Assembly: GCF_017355785.1 (NCBI RefSeq)
Contig: NZ_JAFEWE010000003.1
Coordinates: 248,001 to 312,000, forward strand
Direction of reading: 5' to 3'
Source: Desertivirga arenae
Lineage (GTDB): Bacteria; Bacteroidota; Bacteroidia; Sphingobacteriales; Sphingobacteriaceae
Length of the DNA stretch: 64,000 bases
Shown here piece after piece: positions 17,644-27,175 of this stretch (the first letter of the stretch is position 1; the number at the start of each line of letters is the position of its first letter). The translations under genes were made by a program, and so were the position numbers. The notes beneath the pieces were generated by a model. The model worked only from the letters and a program-made list of their open reading frames with translations, was not told the origin of the DNA and ran no database searches.

Positions 17644-19116
17644 TTAGAAAGCATACATGCTTTCAGCATCCTTACTTTCAAGAGCTGTACTACCCATCAA
17701 GAATAAGTCTACACGTCTTGCAGCTTCGCGGCCTTCTGATATAGCCCAAACAACCAAAGACTGACCTCTTCTCATATCACCGGCAGCAAAAACTTTATCA
17801 ACGCTGGTTTGGTATTGGCCTTCTTTAGCCTTTACGTTACCACGCTCGTCAAACTCTACTCCTAACTGCTCTAACAAGCCTTGCTTTTGTGGATGTAAGA
17901 ATCCCATAGCAAGATAAGCACGCTGTGCAGGTAATTCACGCTCAGAACCTTCAACTTCTTTAAATTTAACCGGACGGCCAAATACATCAGTTTCCCATTC
18001 TACGTCAACTACTTTTAAAGCTCTTAGCTCGCCATTAGCATCACCTAAGAATTCTTTAGTGTTTACACCCCACATACGAGTACAGCCTTCTTCATGAGAT
18101 GTTGTTGTTTTTAACAACATAGGGTAAGTTGGCCAAGGCATTGCTTCTGTACGATCTTTCGGAGGTTGAGGCATTAACTCAAACTGAGTGATAGATTTTG
18201 CTCTATGACGGTTTGAAGTGCCCACACAGTCAGAACCTGTATCACCACCACCGATCACGATGACGTCTTTATCAGTGGATAGGATGTCTTCCTCTGTATA
18301 AGGAATACCACTTACGCGTTTGTTATTCTGTTTTAAGAATTCCATCGCAAAGTAAACACCCTTAAGCTCACGACCAGGGATGTTCAAGTTACGCGGAATA
18401 GTAGAACCACCCGCTAATACCACTGCATCGAAAGATTTCATTAATTCATCAGCCAGGATATCTTTACCAACCTCTACGCCGGTTTTAATGATGATACCTG
18501 CTTCTTCCATTAATTTCACACGACGCTCAACCACCCATTTCTCTAATTTAAAATCAGGGATACCAAAGCGTAAAAGACCGCCGATCTTCTCATCTCTTTC
18601 AAAAAGAGTTACGGTATGTCCAGCTTTGTTTAATTGAGATGCAGCTGCCATACCAGCAGGACCACCGCCGATCACAGCTACAGTTTTACCTGTACGAATT
18701 AAAGGTGCCTTTTCTACAACCAAACCTTTCTTGTAAGCAATCTCGATGATATGTTTCTCTATCTCTTCAATGGCTACTGCTGGCTTGTTAATACCCAATA
18801 CACATGCAGACTCGCATGGTGCAGGGCAGATCCTCCCTGTAAACTCAGGGAAGTTGTTTGTTGAAGAGAGAATGCGGTAAGCATCCTCCCATTTTTCTTT
18901 ATATACTGCGTCGTTAAATTCAGGAATGATATTTCCCAGCGGACAACCGTTGTGGCAGAAAGGAACACCACAGTTCATACAACGAGCTGACTGCTGGTTT
19001 AATTTCTCCTCTGAATATAATCCTACAAATTCTTTATAATCATTAACACGCTCTTCAACTGGCCTTTTACCGGGCAGTTCTCTCGCGTATTCTTTAAATC
19101 CTGTTACTTTTCCCAT
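17644..19116 (-). CDS. gltD: Glutamate synthase, small subunit
   Basis: GltD is the NAD(P)H-oxidising FAD subunit that passes electrons to GltB through iron-sulfur clusters. Residues near 43-60 (CMNCGVPFCHNGCPLGN) and 96-105 (CPAPCESAC) supply the cluster cysteines. FAD and NAD(P)H sites follow as GGGPAGMAAA and GGGDTGSDCVG. The length of 490 residues is normal. The gene starts 6 bp after the end of gltB on the minus strand, the standard order B-D, so both subunits come from one transcript. Confidence 0.97.
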   Translation of the reverse strand: MGKVTGFKEYARELPGKRPVEERVNDYKEFVGLYSEEKLNQQSARCMNCGVPFCHNGCPLGNIIPEFNDAVYKEKWEDAYRILSSTNNFPEFTGRICPAPCESACVLGINKPAVAIEEIEKHIIEIAYKKGLVVEKAPLIRTGKTVAVIGGGPAGMAAASQLNKAGHTVTLFERDEKIGGLLRFGIPDFKLEKWVVERRVKLMEEAGIIIKTGVEVGKDILADELMKSFDAVVLAGGSTIPRNLNIPGRELKGVYFAMEFLKQNNKRVSGIPYTEEDILSTDKDVIVIGGGDTGSDCVGTSNRHRAKSITQFELMPQPPKDRTEAMPWPTYPMLLKTTTSHEEGCTRMWGVNTKEFLGDANGELRALKVVDVEWETDVFGRPVKFKEVEGSERELPAQRAYLAMGFLHPQKQGLLEQLGVEFDERGNVKAKEGQYQTSVDKVFAAGDMRRGQSLVVWAISEGREAARRVDLFLMGSTALESKDAESMYAF

Positions 19117-19122
19117 TGTTAA

Positions 19123-22100
19123 TTAGCTGGCTTGAAATTGTGCGCGTTGTAAAACTTTTTTGTACTCTTTAGGGAATACTTTGATAAACTTACCTGATTC
19201 CTGGTTCCAGTTGCTCAGTAAGAACAATGCTAAATGACTTTGTGTCAATTGCATGTGCTTGCGAAGCAATGCAGTGATCTGCTCTTCGTCTTCTCCTGTA
19301 AGCGGATCAAGATCCACCATTTCAGGATTGCAGTTTTCAGCAAAAGTACCATCTGCATCATAGATCCATGCGATACCACCGCTCATACCTGCAGCGAAGT
19401 TTCTACCGGTTTTACCAAGGATTAAAGCTCTACCACCAGTCATATACTCACAACCGTGATCACCCACTCCTTCTACAACCGCAGTTGCACCAGAGTTACG
19501 TACAGCAAAACGCTCACCTGCTTGTCCTCTTACATATAGCTCACCAGAAGTTGCACCGTAAAGGGCTACGTTACCGATGATGATGTTATCTTCAGGAACC
19601 AGGGAACTATCAGTTGAAGGATAAACCGCCAATCTTGCTCCTGATAAACCTTTACCTACGTAGTCATTTCCTTCTCCTTCCAGTTCAAAAGAAAGTCCTT
19701 TTGTAGCGAACGCTCCAAAGCTTTGTCCAGCAGAACCAACAAACTTATAGTTGATAGTATTGTCTGGTAAGCCAGCAGCCTTATAGATCTTGGTCACTTC
19801 GTTAGATAATACAGTACCAATTGTACGGTCGGTATTTTTAACGTTGAATGAACCAAATACTGGTGTTTTGCTTTCTAATGCCTGTTTAGCATGTTCTACC
19901 AATTGCCAGTCAAGGATATTAGACATTCCGTGATCCTGAGACTCGCTGTTATAAAGCGTTTGTGCTTTATTAGGGTTAGTTACAGGATAAAGTAATGCAG
20001 ATAGATCTAAAGTTCTTGTTTTCCAGTGTAAGTTGTTCTCTCTTACTTTCAGGAATTGAGCCTTACCAACCATCTCGTTAATTGTTCTGAAACCAAGGTC
20101 GGCCATGATCTCACGAAGTTCCTGTGCAAGGAAGTTGAACAGGTTAACGATATGCTCAGGTTTACCACTGAATAACTTACGTAACTCAGGATCCTGAGTA
20201 GCAACCCCTACCGGACAAGTATTTAAGTGGCACTTACGCATCATGATACAACCACCTGCAACAAGCGCTGCAGTTGCAACACCCCATTCTTCAGCACCTA
20301 ACAAAGTAGCGATAGCGATATCGCGACCAGTCTTCAACTGACCATCTGTTTGAAGGACAACACGGCTTCTTAGCTGGTTGCGTACTAATGTTTGATGCGC
20401 TTCAGCTAAACCAAGCTCCCATGGTAAACCAGCGTGCTTGATAGAACTTATTGGAGAGGCACCAGTACCACCATCGTAACCTGCAATCAGAATTACATCA
20501 GCGTGAGCCTTAGCAACACCGGCAGCAATGGTACCAACACCTGCTTTAGAAACCAACTTAACGTTGATACGTGCAGCGCGGTTAGCATTCTTCAAGTCGA
20601 AGATCAGCTGGGCTAAATCCTCAATTGAATAGATATCGTGGTGAGGAGGAGGAGAAATTAAACCTACTCCAGGAGTTGAGTGACGAACTTTTGCAATCCA
20701 TGGATCTACCTTATCACCCGGTAACTGACCACCCTCACCTGGTTTAGCACCCTGAGCCATCTTGATCTGAAGCTCGTCTGCATTGGTCAGGTAATAAGAA
20801 GTTACACCGAAACGGCCAGAAGCAACCTGTTTGATGGATGAACGCATGGAATCTCCGTTAGGAAGCAATTCATAACGCATCTCATCTTCACCACCTTCAC
20901 CTGTATTACTTCTACCACCAATACGGTTCATTGCGATAGCAAGTGTACTGTGAGCTTCGTGAGAGATAGAACCGAAAGACATTGCACCAGTAGCAAAACG
21001 CTTCATGATGTCAGAAGCAGGTTCTACTTCGTCAATTGATATCGGCTCGCGGTGATGAGCGAAATCAAATAAACCACGCAGGGTGTACTTTCTTTCATCT
21101 TGCTCATTGATTAAACGTGCGTAGCTCTTGTAAACATTATAATCTGCTGTTCTGGTTGCTTGTTGTAACAAGTGAACAGTTTGTGGATTGAATAAGTGAG
21201 CTTCTCCACGACGTTTCCATTGGTAAATACCACCTTCAGCAAGAAGCAAAGGAGCTTTACTAATAAAACCGTTTTTATGTTTGAATAACGTTTCTTTAGC
21301 AATTTCATCAAGGCCGAGACCTTCGATCCTGGTAACAGCACCAGTGAAGTACTTATCTACTACTGCCCTGTTAATACCCAGTATTTCAAATATTTGAGCA
21401 CCCTGGTATGATTGAAGAGTTGAAATACCCATTTTAGAGAATATCTTCAACAATCCATCACAAACAGATTTAACGTAGTTCTTAGAAAGGTATTTGAATT
21501 CTAAAGAAGTTTCAAGGTTTCCTTCTTCCTTCAATGCGTGAATAGTTTCAAGCGCAAGGTATGGGTTAATAGCAGTTGCGCCAAAACCTAACAGACAAGC
21601 GAAATGATGAACTTCCCAAACATCTCCAGCTTCAACCACAATACCCACTTGTCCACGGTAACCTTTTCTGATCAAGTGGTGGTGAACTGCCGATACAGCT
21701 AAAAGTGAAGGGATCGGAGCATGTTGAGAATCAACCGCCCTGTCTGATAAGATGATCACTTCAAAACCATCGTTAACCGCATCTTCAGCATAACGGCAAA
21801 GCCTGTCTAAGCCTTGCTGTAATGAGCCAGCCTGACCATCAGCCTTGAAGTAAGTTTGAAGGGTTTTAGCATTGAACATACCCGTATCAATACTTCTTAA
21901 TTTCTCTAGTTCAGTATTGCTAAGGATCGGCTGCTGCAACGCAACACAATGACAATGCATTTTATCTTCATCAAACAAGTTGCCATTGCTACCGATAAAC
22001 GTAGCAAGACTCATTACCATACGCTCACGGATCGGGTCGATCGGTGGATTGGTTACCTGAGCGAAGAATTGTTTAAAGTAACTTGAAAGATGCTGAGGAC

Positions 22101-23637
22101 GATCTGACAATACTGCCAAAGGAACGTCAGTACCCATAGATCCGATAGGCTCTTTACCATCAACCGCCATTGGCTTAATGATCGTTTCAATATCCTCGCG
22201 GGTGTATCCGAATACCTGGTGATACTTGTGAACTGCATCTTTTGAAAGATTCGTAAATGCAACCCTAGGCTCAGGTAATTCTTCAATCTTGATCTTATAA
22301 TTTTCAAGCCATTCAGCATAAGGCTGACTGCTTGCAATTTTAGTTTTGATTTCCTCGTCGGTGATGATCTTACCCTCAACAATGTCCATCAGCAACATTT
22401 TACCTGGCTGTAAACGACCTTTCTGAGTGATCAATTTCTCATCAACTGGAAGAGCTCCAGCTTCTGAGGCTACAATTACACGACCATCACTGGTAGTTGC
22501 GTAACGTAAGGGACGAAGACCATTTCTGTCTAATAAAGCACCGATTTGTTTACCGTCTGTAAAGGTAAGCGCAGCAGGACCATCCCACGGCTCCATCATT
22601 GTTGCATGGAATTCATAGAACGCTTTCTTCAACGGCTCCATATGCTCGTTACCATCCCAAGCTTCAGGAACTAGCATCATCATTACATGAGGTAACGAAC
22701 GACCAGTATGAACCAGAACTTCAACAACGTTATCCAGACAAGCGGAATCCGACTGGTTTTTATCAATCACAGGAAGAACGATCTCCAATTCTTCAGCTGA
22801 GAAATAAGAAGACGCGTATGATCTTAAACCAGCATAGAACCAGTTTAAGTTACCTGTTAACGTGTTAATCTCACCGTTATGCGCCATGAAACGGAACGGT
22901 TGAGCTAACTTCCATGAAGGGAAAGTATTGGTAGAAAAACGGCTGTGTACCATACCAAAAGCAGAAGTCAAACGCTCATCCTGAAGGTCAAGATAATATT
23001 GACGTAATTGGTACGTTGTAAGCTGTCCCTTATACCCCATAACACGGGCAGAAAGTGATGTAATATAAAAATCACTTCCGTTGGCTACGGTTTCATTAAC
23101 AGACTTGGTAATCAAGCGTCTTAACACATAAAGCTTTCTTTCGAAATCTTCAACGCTAACAATGTTGGCAGGACGGCCAATAAACACTTGCTCTACATCT
23201 GGCTCAACTGCTAGAGCTGTTGGGCCCACTACACTCGGGTTTACAGGAACTTTACGGAAGCCTAAAAAAGGAAGGCCAAGCTTTTCAGCAGAATTAATAA
23301 TTACTGATCTGCAAGCCTCTTTAGCAGTAATTTCTTTAGGGAAGAAAAAGTTACCTGCGCCATAATGGCCAGGTTCTGCAAGGTGGATATCCAGGGCAAT
23401 ACACTCTTCCATAAGGAATTCGTGAGGTAATTGCATCAGAATACCGGCACCATCTCCTGTCTCAGGATCACAGCCACACGCACCTCTATGCTCCATACTC
23501 TCCAGAATTGTTAAAGCATCTGAAACAGTTTGGTGTGATTTATGGCCATTAATGTTCGTAATAAAACCCACTCCACATGAGTCGTGTTCAAATTCAGGGC
23601 GATATAATCCCTGTTGGTCATTTCCGGTTTGCTTCAT
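19123..23637 (-). CDS. gltB: Glutamate synthase, large subunit
   Basis: GltB makes two glutamates from glutamine and 2-oxoglutarate. The order is: a short propeptide; an N-terminal nucleophile glutaminase domain beginning at the Cys of SCGVGFITN; a central domain; an FMN-binding synthase domain (GEGGEDEMRYE, KPGEGGQLPGDKV, GGTGASP); the 3Fe-4S cysteines CIMMRKCHLNTCPVGVATQDP; and a C-terminal GXGXG beta-helix domain. I set the start at the ATG 23635-23637 (MKQTGNDQQ), leaving about 20 residues before the catalytic Cys. The longer frame to 23688 adds a hydrophobic stretch unlike any GltB. The start faces a 1-kb gene-free region. Confidence 0.97.
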   Translation of the reverse strand: MKQTGNDQQGLYRPEFEHDSCGVGFITNINGHKSHQTVSDALTILESMEHRGACGCDPETGDGAGILMQLPHEFLMEECIALDIHLAEPGHYGAGNFFFPKEITAKEACRSVIINSAEKLGLPFLGFRKVPVNPSVVGPTALAVEPDVEQVFIGRPANIVSVEDFERKLYVLRRLITKSVNETVANGSDFYITSLSARVMGYKGQLTTYQLRQYYLDLQDERLTSAFGMVHSRFSTNTFPSWKLAQPFRFMAHNGEINTLTGNLNWFYAGLRSYASSYFSAEELEIVLPVIDKNQSDSACLDNVVEVLVHTGRSLPHVMMMLVPEAWDGNEHMEPLKKAFYEFHATMMEPWDGPAALTFTDGKQIGALLDRNGLRPLRYATTSDGRVIVASEAGALPVDEKLITQKGRLQPGKMLLMDIVEGKIITDEEIKTKIASSQPYAEWLENYKIKIEELPEPRVAFTNLSKDAVHKYHQVFGYTREDIETIIKPMAVDGKEPIGSMGTDVPLAVLSDRPQHLSSYFKQFFAQVTNPPIDPIRERMVMSLATFIGSNGNLFDEDKMHCHCVALQQPILSNTELEKLRSIDTGMFNAKTLQTYFKADGQAGSLQQGLDRLCRYAEDAVNDGFEVIILSDRAVDSQHAPIPSLLAVSAVHHHLIRKGYRGQVGIVVEAGDVWEVHHFACLLGFGATAINPYLALETIHALKEEGNLETSLEFKYLSKNYVKSVCDGLLKIFSKMGISTLQSYQGAQIFEILGINRAVVDKYFTGAVTRIEGLGLDEIAKETLFKHKNGFISKAPLLLAEGGIYQWKRRGEAHLFNPQTVHLLQQATRTADYNVYKSYARLINEQDERKYTLRGLFDFAHHREPISIDEVEPASDIMKRFATGAMSFGSISHEAHSTLAIAMNRIGGRSNTGEGGEDEMRYELLPNGDSMRSSIKQVASGRFGVTSYYLTNADELQIKMAQGAKPGEGGQLPGDKVDPWIAKVRHSTPGVGLISPPPHHDIYSIEDLAQLIFDLKNANRAARINVKLVSKAGVGTIAAGVAKAHADVILIAGYDGGTGASPISSIKHAGLPWELGLAEAHQTLVRNQLRSRVVLQTDGQLKTGRDIAIATLLGAEEWGVATAALVAGGCIMMRKCHLNTCPVGVATQDPELRKLFSGKPEHIVNLFNFLAQELREIMADLGFRTINEMVGKAQFLKVRENNLHWKTRTLDLSALLYPVTNPNKAQTLYNSESQDHGMSNILDWQLVEHAKQALESKTPVFGSFNVKNTDRTIGTVLSNEVTKIYKAAGLPDNTINYKFVGSAGQSFGAFATKGLSFELEGEGNDYVGKGLSGARLAVYPSTDSSLVPEDNIIIGNVALYGATSGELYVRGQAGERFAVRNSGATAVVEGVGDHGCEYMTGGRALILGKTGRNFAAGMSGGIAWIYDADGTFAENCNPEMVDLDPLTGEDEEQITALLRKHMQLTQSHLALFLLSNWNQESGKFIKVFPKEYKKVLQRAQFQAS

Positions 23638-23877
23638 CAGAATTATAATGGTAATCCACGAAAATACAGTTTTTGGCCGAAATTTCACTATCTGGCAATA
23701 ACTTTTGCGTTTTCTTTAAAACAAAAAGGAGGTTTTTACACTTAATTAACATTTCATCAAATTTAACGTTCATTTATTGAAATATTAACAATAGGACTTG
23801 TGAACATTTCGACAAAAGCGCATTTATTTAGCTTTTTTTGAAAACAATTTGATGACAATCGCACTTATTTACAGTTA

Positions 23878-23906
23878 TTTGTATTACCTGGATCATATTA
23901 TTTTTG
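23878..23906 (+). promoter_or_regulatory. Orphan promoter in the gltB-ffs gap
   Basis: TTTG (23878-23881), 17 nt, TATTTTTG (23899-23906): one of the two best -33/-7 matches in the window, with no annotated gene for 730 bp. The predicted transcript starts near 23911. Confidence 0.6.
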
Positions 23907-24098
23907 CAACCGTTCACACGGATTTCTGAAGAAAATGGCTAAAATGAAGAGTCAGGATTTAACGCTGTCTTAATATGGAAATCTTGCTTCTTGAAAAATC
24001 TAGCCTTGTTCAACAGTAGAACTATAATTCGCTAAATTTTCCTTTTAGATCTTAAACCATCAAAATAGCTGCTCACCTGCTCCATACCAGGTAGGGAC

Positions 24099-24120
24099 CA
24101 AGTTCGAGGCAAGTTCGGGA
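24099..24120. repeat. Tandem 11-bp direct repeat
   Basis: CAAGTTCGAGG (24099-24109) followed at once by CAAGTTCGGGA (24110-24120). It is preceded by TAGGGACCAAGT, which resembles TAGGGACTTAGT at 24327-24339. Confidence 0.6.
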
Positions 24121-24154
24121 AGCCCGGCCAAAATTTCGAACCAGCCACGAACAT

Positions 24155-24343
24155 GGTACACTAAGTGCCCGTGAAATAATAGCAAAAGTGCATTTTGGAG
24201 ATCTAAACAAAGAATGGGTCAAGCCTCTTGTTTCTGCCAGGAAACCGAAATCGTTTAATTTGACTTTTTGACCATTTAGGTTTTCTTCGGAAGGTGTTCG
24301 GAAATTTTTTCCAGAGTTGACTAAAATAGGGACTTAGTGTACC
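24155..24343. repeat. Dispersed inverted repeat pair
   Basis: GGTACACTAAGTGCCC (24155-24170) and GGGACTTAGTGTACC (24329-24343) are reverse complements apart from one inserted G. They are separated by 158 bp. Confidence 0.6.
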
Positions 24344-24628
24344 GAATAATCAGAAGGAAGGAAATTAGTTGAAAGCTTGAGGTAAGCGCAGCAGCCTATC
24401 CCCCAGATTAAAAATCTTTCTATATAGACTTTTGCAGGTAATGGATAACATATACTCAAGTTGCAACAGTTGAAATCGCTGCCAGTAGTGTAAAGATACA
24501 AAATAATTTAATATTTGAAGAACGGATAAGATGGTCTAAATCAGCTCAATCAAGGCGTAAAACCATTATAAAGGGGACTACAGGGCAGAAATATTTTCAA
24601 AAAAATTATAGAGATATCAAAAAGTTCT

Positions 24629-24636
24629 TACTTTTG
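24629..24636 (+). promoter_or_regulatory. -7 element of ffs
   Basis: TACTTTTG (match to TAnnTTTG) ends 5 nt before the first base of the paired 5' end of the 4.5S RNA at 24641. Confidence 0.7.
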
Positions 24637-24640
24637 CGGC

Positions 24641-24737
24641 GGGTTAGTCTTCTACGACCAGCTCCTCTTGAACTCCCCCAGGTTGGGAACAAAGCAAGGG
24701 TAGAGAGTCGTAGCGGTGCGATAGAAGGTGCTAGCCC
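24641..24737 (+). ncRNA. ffs: 4.5S RNA, small bacterial SRP RNA
   Basis: The RNA component of the signal recognition particle binds Ffh and targets membrane proteins. The ends pair (GGGTTAG at 24641-24647 with CTAGCCC at 24731-24737, one G-U). A second helix joins TTCTACGAC and GTCGTA...TAGAA. The apical hairpin holds the conserved Ffh-binding segment CAGGTTGGGAACAAAGCAAGGG at about 24679-24700, the counterpart of CAGG...GGAA...AGCAG in E. coli. A T-run (ACTTTTTTC) follows directly. The length of about 97 nt is typical of the small type without an Alu domain. Confidence 0.9.
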
Positions 24738-24821
24738 ACTTTTTTCTTCTTCCAATTAAAATCTAAATACACAGGATCACAAGACTTCACTGAATTTTAA
24801 TTTTTAACTTTTATTACCACC

Positions 24822-25481
24822 ATGAAATTTTTTATCGATACTGCGAATTTAGCTCAAATCAAAGAAGCACATGATTTAGGTGTTCTAGATGGCGTTACTA
24901 CTAACCCAAGCTTGATGGCTAAAGAAGGAATTACAGGTGAAGAGAATGTAATTAATCATTATAAAGCTATATGCGAAATAACTGATGGGGATGTAAGTGC
25001 TGAAGTCATTTCTACAACCTTTGAAGAGATGATCGCTGAAGGTGAAGCTTTGGCTAAACTTCACGAACGCATTGTGGTAAAAGTTCCAATGTTAAAAGAT
25101 GGGGTAAAAGCGATTAAGTATTTTACAGAAAAGGGTATTAAAACGAATTGTACGTTGATCTTCTCTGCTGGTCAGGCTCTTTTAGCTGCAAAAGCAGGTG
25201 CAACTTATGTTTCCCCTTTTATTGGTCGTTTAGATGATATTTCTACAGACGGACTAACATTGATCGAAGACATTCGCACAATATTCGATAATTACGGATA
25301 TACTACTCAAATTCTAGCAGCATCTGCCCGTCACCCAATGCATATTATTAATTGCGCTAAACTTGGTGCAGACGTAGTTACAGCTCCTTTAGCCCCAATA
25401 TTGGCTTTATTAAAGCATCCATTAACTGATAATGGCTTAGCTCAATTCTTAGCAGATCACGCGAAAGCGGCTGGTAAATAA
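24822..25481 (+). CDS. fsa: Transaldolase / fructose-6-phosphate aldolase family enzyme
   Basis: A single-domain 219-residue TIM-barrel aldolase of the small transaldolase family (type 3B or FSA). It opens with [16 protein letters not shown] and has the Schiff-base lysine in VVKVPM (Lys87), plus GVTTNPSL and [20 protein letters not shown]. Members act either as transaldolase in the pentose phosphate pathway or as fructose-6-phosphate aldolase, and the two cannot be told apart safely by eye. The Phe in TLIFS, as opposed to Tyr or Gln elsewhere in the family, is a residue to check. It follows the ffs gene and is closed by a hairpin terminator. Confidence 0.9.
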   Translation: MKFFIDTANLAQIKEAHDLGVLDGVTTNPSLMAKEGITGEENVINHYKAICEITDGDVSAEVISTTFEEMIAEGEALAKLHERIVVKVPMLKDGVKAIKYFTEKGIKTNCTLIFSAGQALLAAKAGATYVSPFIGRLDDISTDGLTLIEDIRTIFDNYGYTTQILAASARHPMHIINCAKLGADVVTAPLAPILALLKHPLTDNGLAQFLADHAKAAGK

Positions 25482-25499
25482 GAATCATGATACTATTTG

Positions 25500-25532
25500 A
25501 AGGCTGCTTTTTATAAAAGCGGCCTTTTTTTA
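25500..25532 (+). terminator. Terminator after fsa
   Basis: AAGGCTGCTTTT and AAAAGCGGCCTT pair around TAT with one G-T wobble, followed by seven T. Confidence 0.85.
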
Positions 25533-25563
25533 TTTTAAAAAAAAAACACTCATATTGCTACAA

Positions 25564-26550
25564 ATGCTTAGCAAAAACGTGACTTTAGATTTTGATCTAT
25601 TAATTATTGGGGGCGGACCAATTGGTCTCGCCTGTGCTATTGAAGCAAAAAAAGCAGGCTTATCCTACCTTATTCTCGAAAAGGGCACGTTAGTGAACTC
25701 TCTTTATAATTACCCAGTTAACATGACCTTCTTCTCTACCTCAGAGCGACTGGAAATTGGAGGTCTCCCCTTTCCTTCTATCAACCCCAAACCTACACGC
25801 GCAGAGGCTTTGGAGTATTATAGAAGAGCAGCACTTCAATACCAATTGAATATCAAGTTGTTCGAGCCGGTCGAGACGGTAAGCAAACAAGCTGAAACCT
25901 TTGTAGTAACAAGTACCAGGGCCAGTTATACTTCGCGTTATATTGTAGTTGCCACTGGTTTTTATGACGTTCCTAATTATATAGATGTACCGGGGGAAAA
26001 GCTCGAAAAGGTCTATCATTACTATAAAGATCCTCATTTCTTCACCATGCAGAAAGTTGCCGTAATTGGTGCAAGTAACTCCTCAGTAGATGTTGCTTTA
26101 GAGACATTCAGAAAGGGAGCTGAAGTAACTATGATTATACGGGGAGATACAATTGGCAAAAGTGTGAAATATTGGGTTAGGCCAGATATAGAAAATCGGA
26201 TAAAAGAAGGAAGTATAACAGCCTACTTCAATTCAGAAATAACAGAGATCAGGGAACGTGAAATAGATATTATAACACCTGAGGGACCCTTAACGATTGA
26301 AAACGATTTCGTGCTGGCAATGACCGGTTATCTTCCAAACTTTGATTTCCTTAATAACATAGGAATCGAATGTACCGTGGATGAAAACAGGATCCCTATC
26401 TATTCAAATAGTATGGAAACTAATATTAAGAACTTATATTTAGCGGGGGTAGTTTGCGGAGGCATGAATACACATACTCTTTTCATTGAGAATTCAAGAA
26501 TTCATGCGGTAAAGATCATTGAGGACATTATGTCTAAAGTTAAAAAATAG
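25564..26550 (+). CDS. ypdA: YpdA family FAD/NADPH disulfide reductase (putative bacillithiol disulfide reductase)
   Basis: A flavoprotein with the FAD fold GGGPIGLACAIEAKKAGL near the N-terminus, the signature YNYPVNMTFFSTSERLEIGG and a second nucleotide fold GASNSSVDVALE. It closes with LYLAGVVCGGMNTHTLFIEN. YpdA (Bdr) lacks the CxxC of thioredoxin reductases and reduces bacillithiol disulfide with NADPH. I use the ATG at 25564; a TTG at 25555 opens the same frame three codons earlier. Next on the same strand is a DinB protein of the bacillithiol S-transferase type, which supports the assignment. Confidence 0.87.
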   Translation: MLSKNVTLDFDLLIIGGGPIGLACAIEAKKAGLSYLILEKGTLVNSLYNYPVNMTFFSTSERLEIGGLPFPSINPKPTRAEALEYYRRAALQYQLNIKLFEPVETVSKQAETFVVTSTRASYTSRYIVVATGFYDVPNYIDVPGEKLEKVYHYYKDPHFFTMQKVAVIGASNSSVDVALETFRKGAEVTMIIRGDTIGKSVKYWVRPDIENRIKEGSITAYFNSEITEIREREIDIITPEGPLTIENDFVLAMTGYLPNFDFLNNIGIECTVDENRIPIYSNSMETNIKNLYLAGVVCGGMNTHTLFIENSRIHAVKIIEDIMSKVKK

Positions 26551-26592
26551 CAACAAAAGCTTAAGAACATAGAAAGCATATCAAAATAGTTA

Positions 26593-27135
26593 ATGATGGA
26601 AAATCTTGCCGGTATCGACAGCCTGAAATTTCCTATCGGGCCTTTTATAAAAAAGGAAAGTTATTCTTTAGAAGAAATAACCTTTCTCATTTCAGAGATT
26701 GAAAAATTACCTGCCCAATATAGAGGGATATTAGAGGTATTAACCGAGGATGACTTAAGTAAAACTTACCGCCCTGATGCATGGAACATCAGGCAATTAG
26801 TGCATCATGTGGCCGATATACAATTGCTGCATTTCTTCCGCATGAAGAAGGTTCTAACGGAAAAAGATTATTCAGATGTAACCCTCATAAACATGGATGG
26901 TTGGGCAAACACTCCGGATAGCTTAACGGAACCTGTTGAAGATTCTATTCTTGCATTGGAAGGTTTAACAAAGAGATACGTTTTCCTTATGCGATCGCTC
27001 ACTGAAAAGGACCTGGAACTAGAATACTTTCATCCAGTCAGGAAAGTGAAGTTCAACCAGGCACAGGCAATAGCCATTTCTAACTGGCACCTTAAGCATC
27101 ATCTTGAACATATTAAAATAGCCTTAGGATCTTAG
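26593..27135 (+). CDS. DinB-like YfiT/BstA family protein (putative bacillithiol S-transferase or hydrolase)
   Basis: A 180-residue four-helix DinB-superfamily protein. It matches the YfiT pattern: LKFPIGPF at the start, LPAQYRGILEVLTEDDLSKTYRPDAWNIRQLVHHVAD in the middle, and NWHLKHHLEHIKIAL at the end. The His of VHHVAD and the WHxxHHxxH segment are the metal ligands. In Firmicutes this family conjugates bacillithiol to electrophiles. It lies 43 bp after ypdA, so the two probably form an operon. The start could be either of the first two Met codons (26593 or 26596). Confidence 0.85.
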   Translation: MMENLAGIDSLKFPIGPFIKKESYSLEEITFLISEIEKLPAQYRGILEVLTEDDLSKTYRPDAWNIRQLVHHVADIQLLHFFRMKKVLTEKDYSDVTLINMDGWANTPDSLTEPVEDSILALEGLTKRYVFLMRSLTEKDLELEYFHPVRKVKFNQAQAIAISNWHLKHHLEHIKIALGS

Positions 27136-27175
27136 TAAAGATCCTAAGGAACAGAGTTAATTGCCGGCGGTTAGC

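Larger units (their letters stand above)
23638..24640. other. Gene-free region of about 1 kb between gltB and ffs
   Basis: No convincing protein gene is visible on either strand; the longest frames are short. It contains an orphan plus-strand promoter at 23878-23906, a tandem 11-bp repeat at 24099-24120, a near-perfect inverted repeat pair at 24155-24170 and 24329-24343, and a small AT-rich hairpin at 24405-24417. The first ATG after the promoter reads only MAKMKSQDLTLS. Confidence 0.6.

Noticed and set aside
19234-23365. Plus-strand frames of 60-90 residues opposite gltB
   Set aside because: They are antisense shadows of a well-conserved gene with typical composition for that.
24061-24180. 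GTTCGAGG...CGAACC segment as a tmRNA or tRNA end
   Set aside because: The repeats give no 7-bp acceptor stem and no mature 3' end, and no tag frame is visible.
23638-24640. Possible mobile element in the gltB-ffs gap
   Set aside because: No transposase fragment and no target-site duplication could be seen. The repeats alone are not enough.
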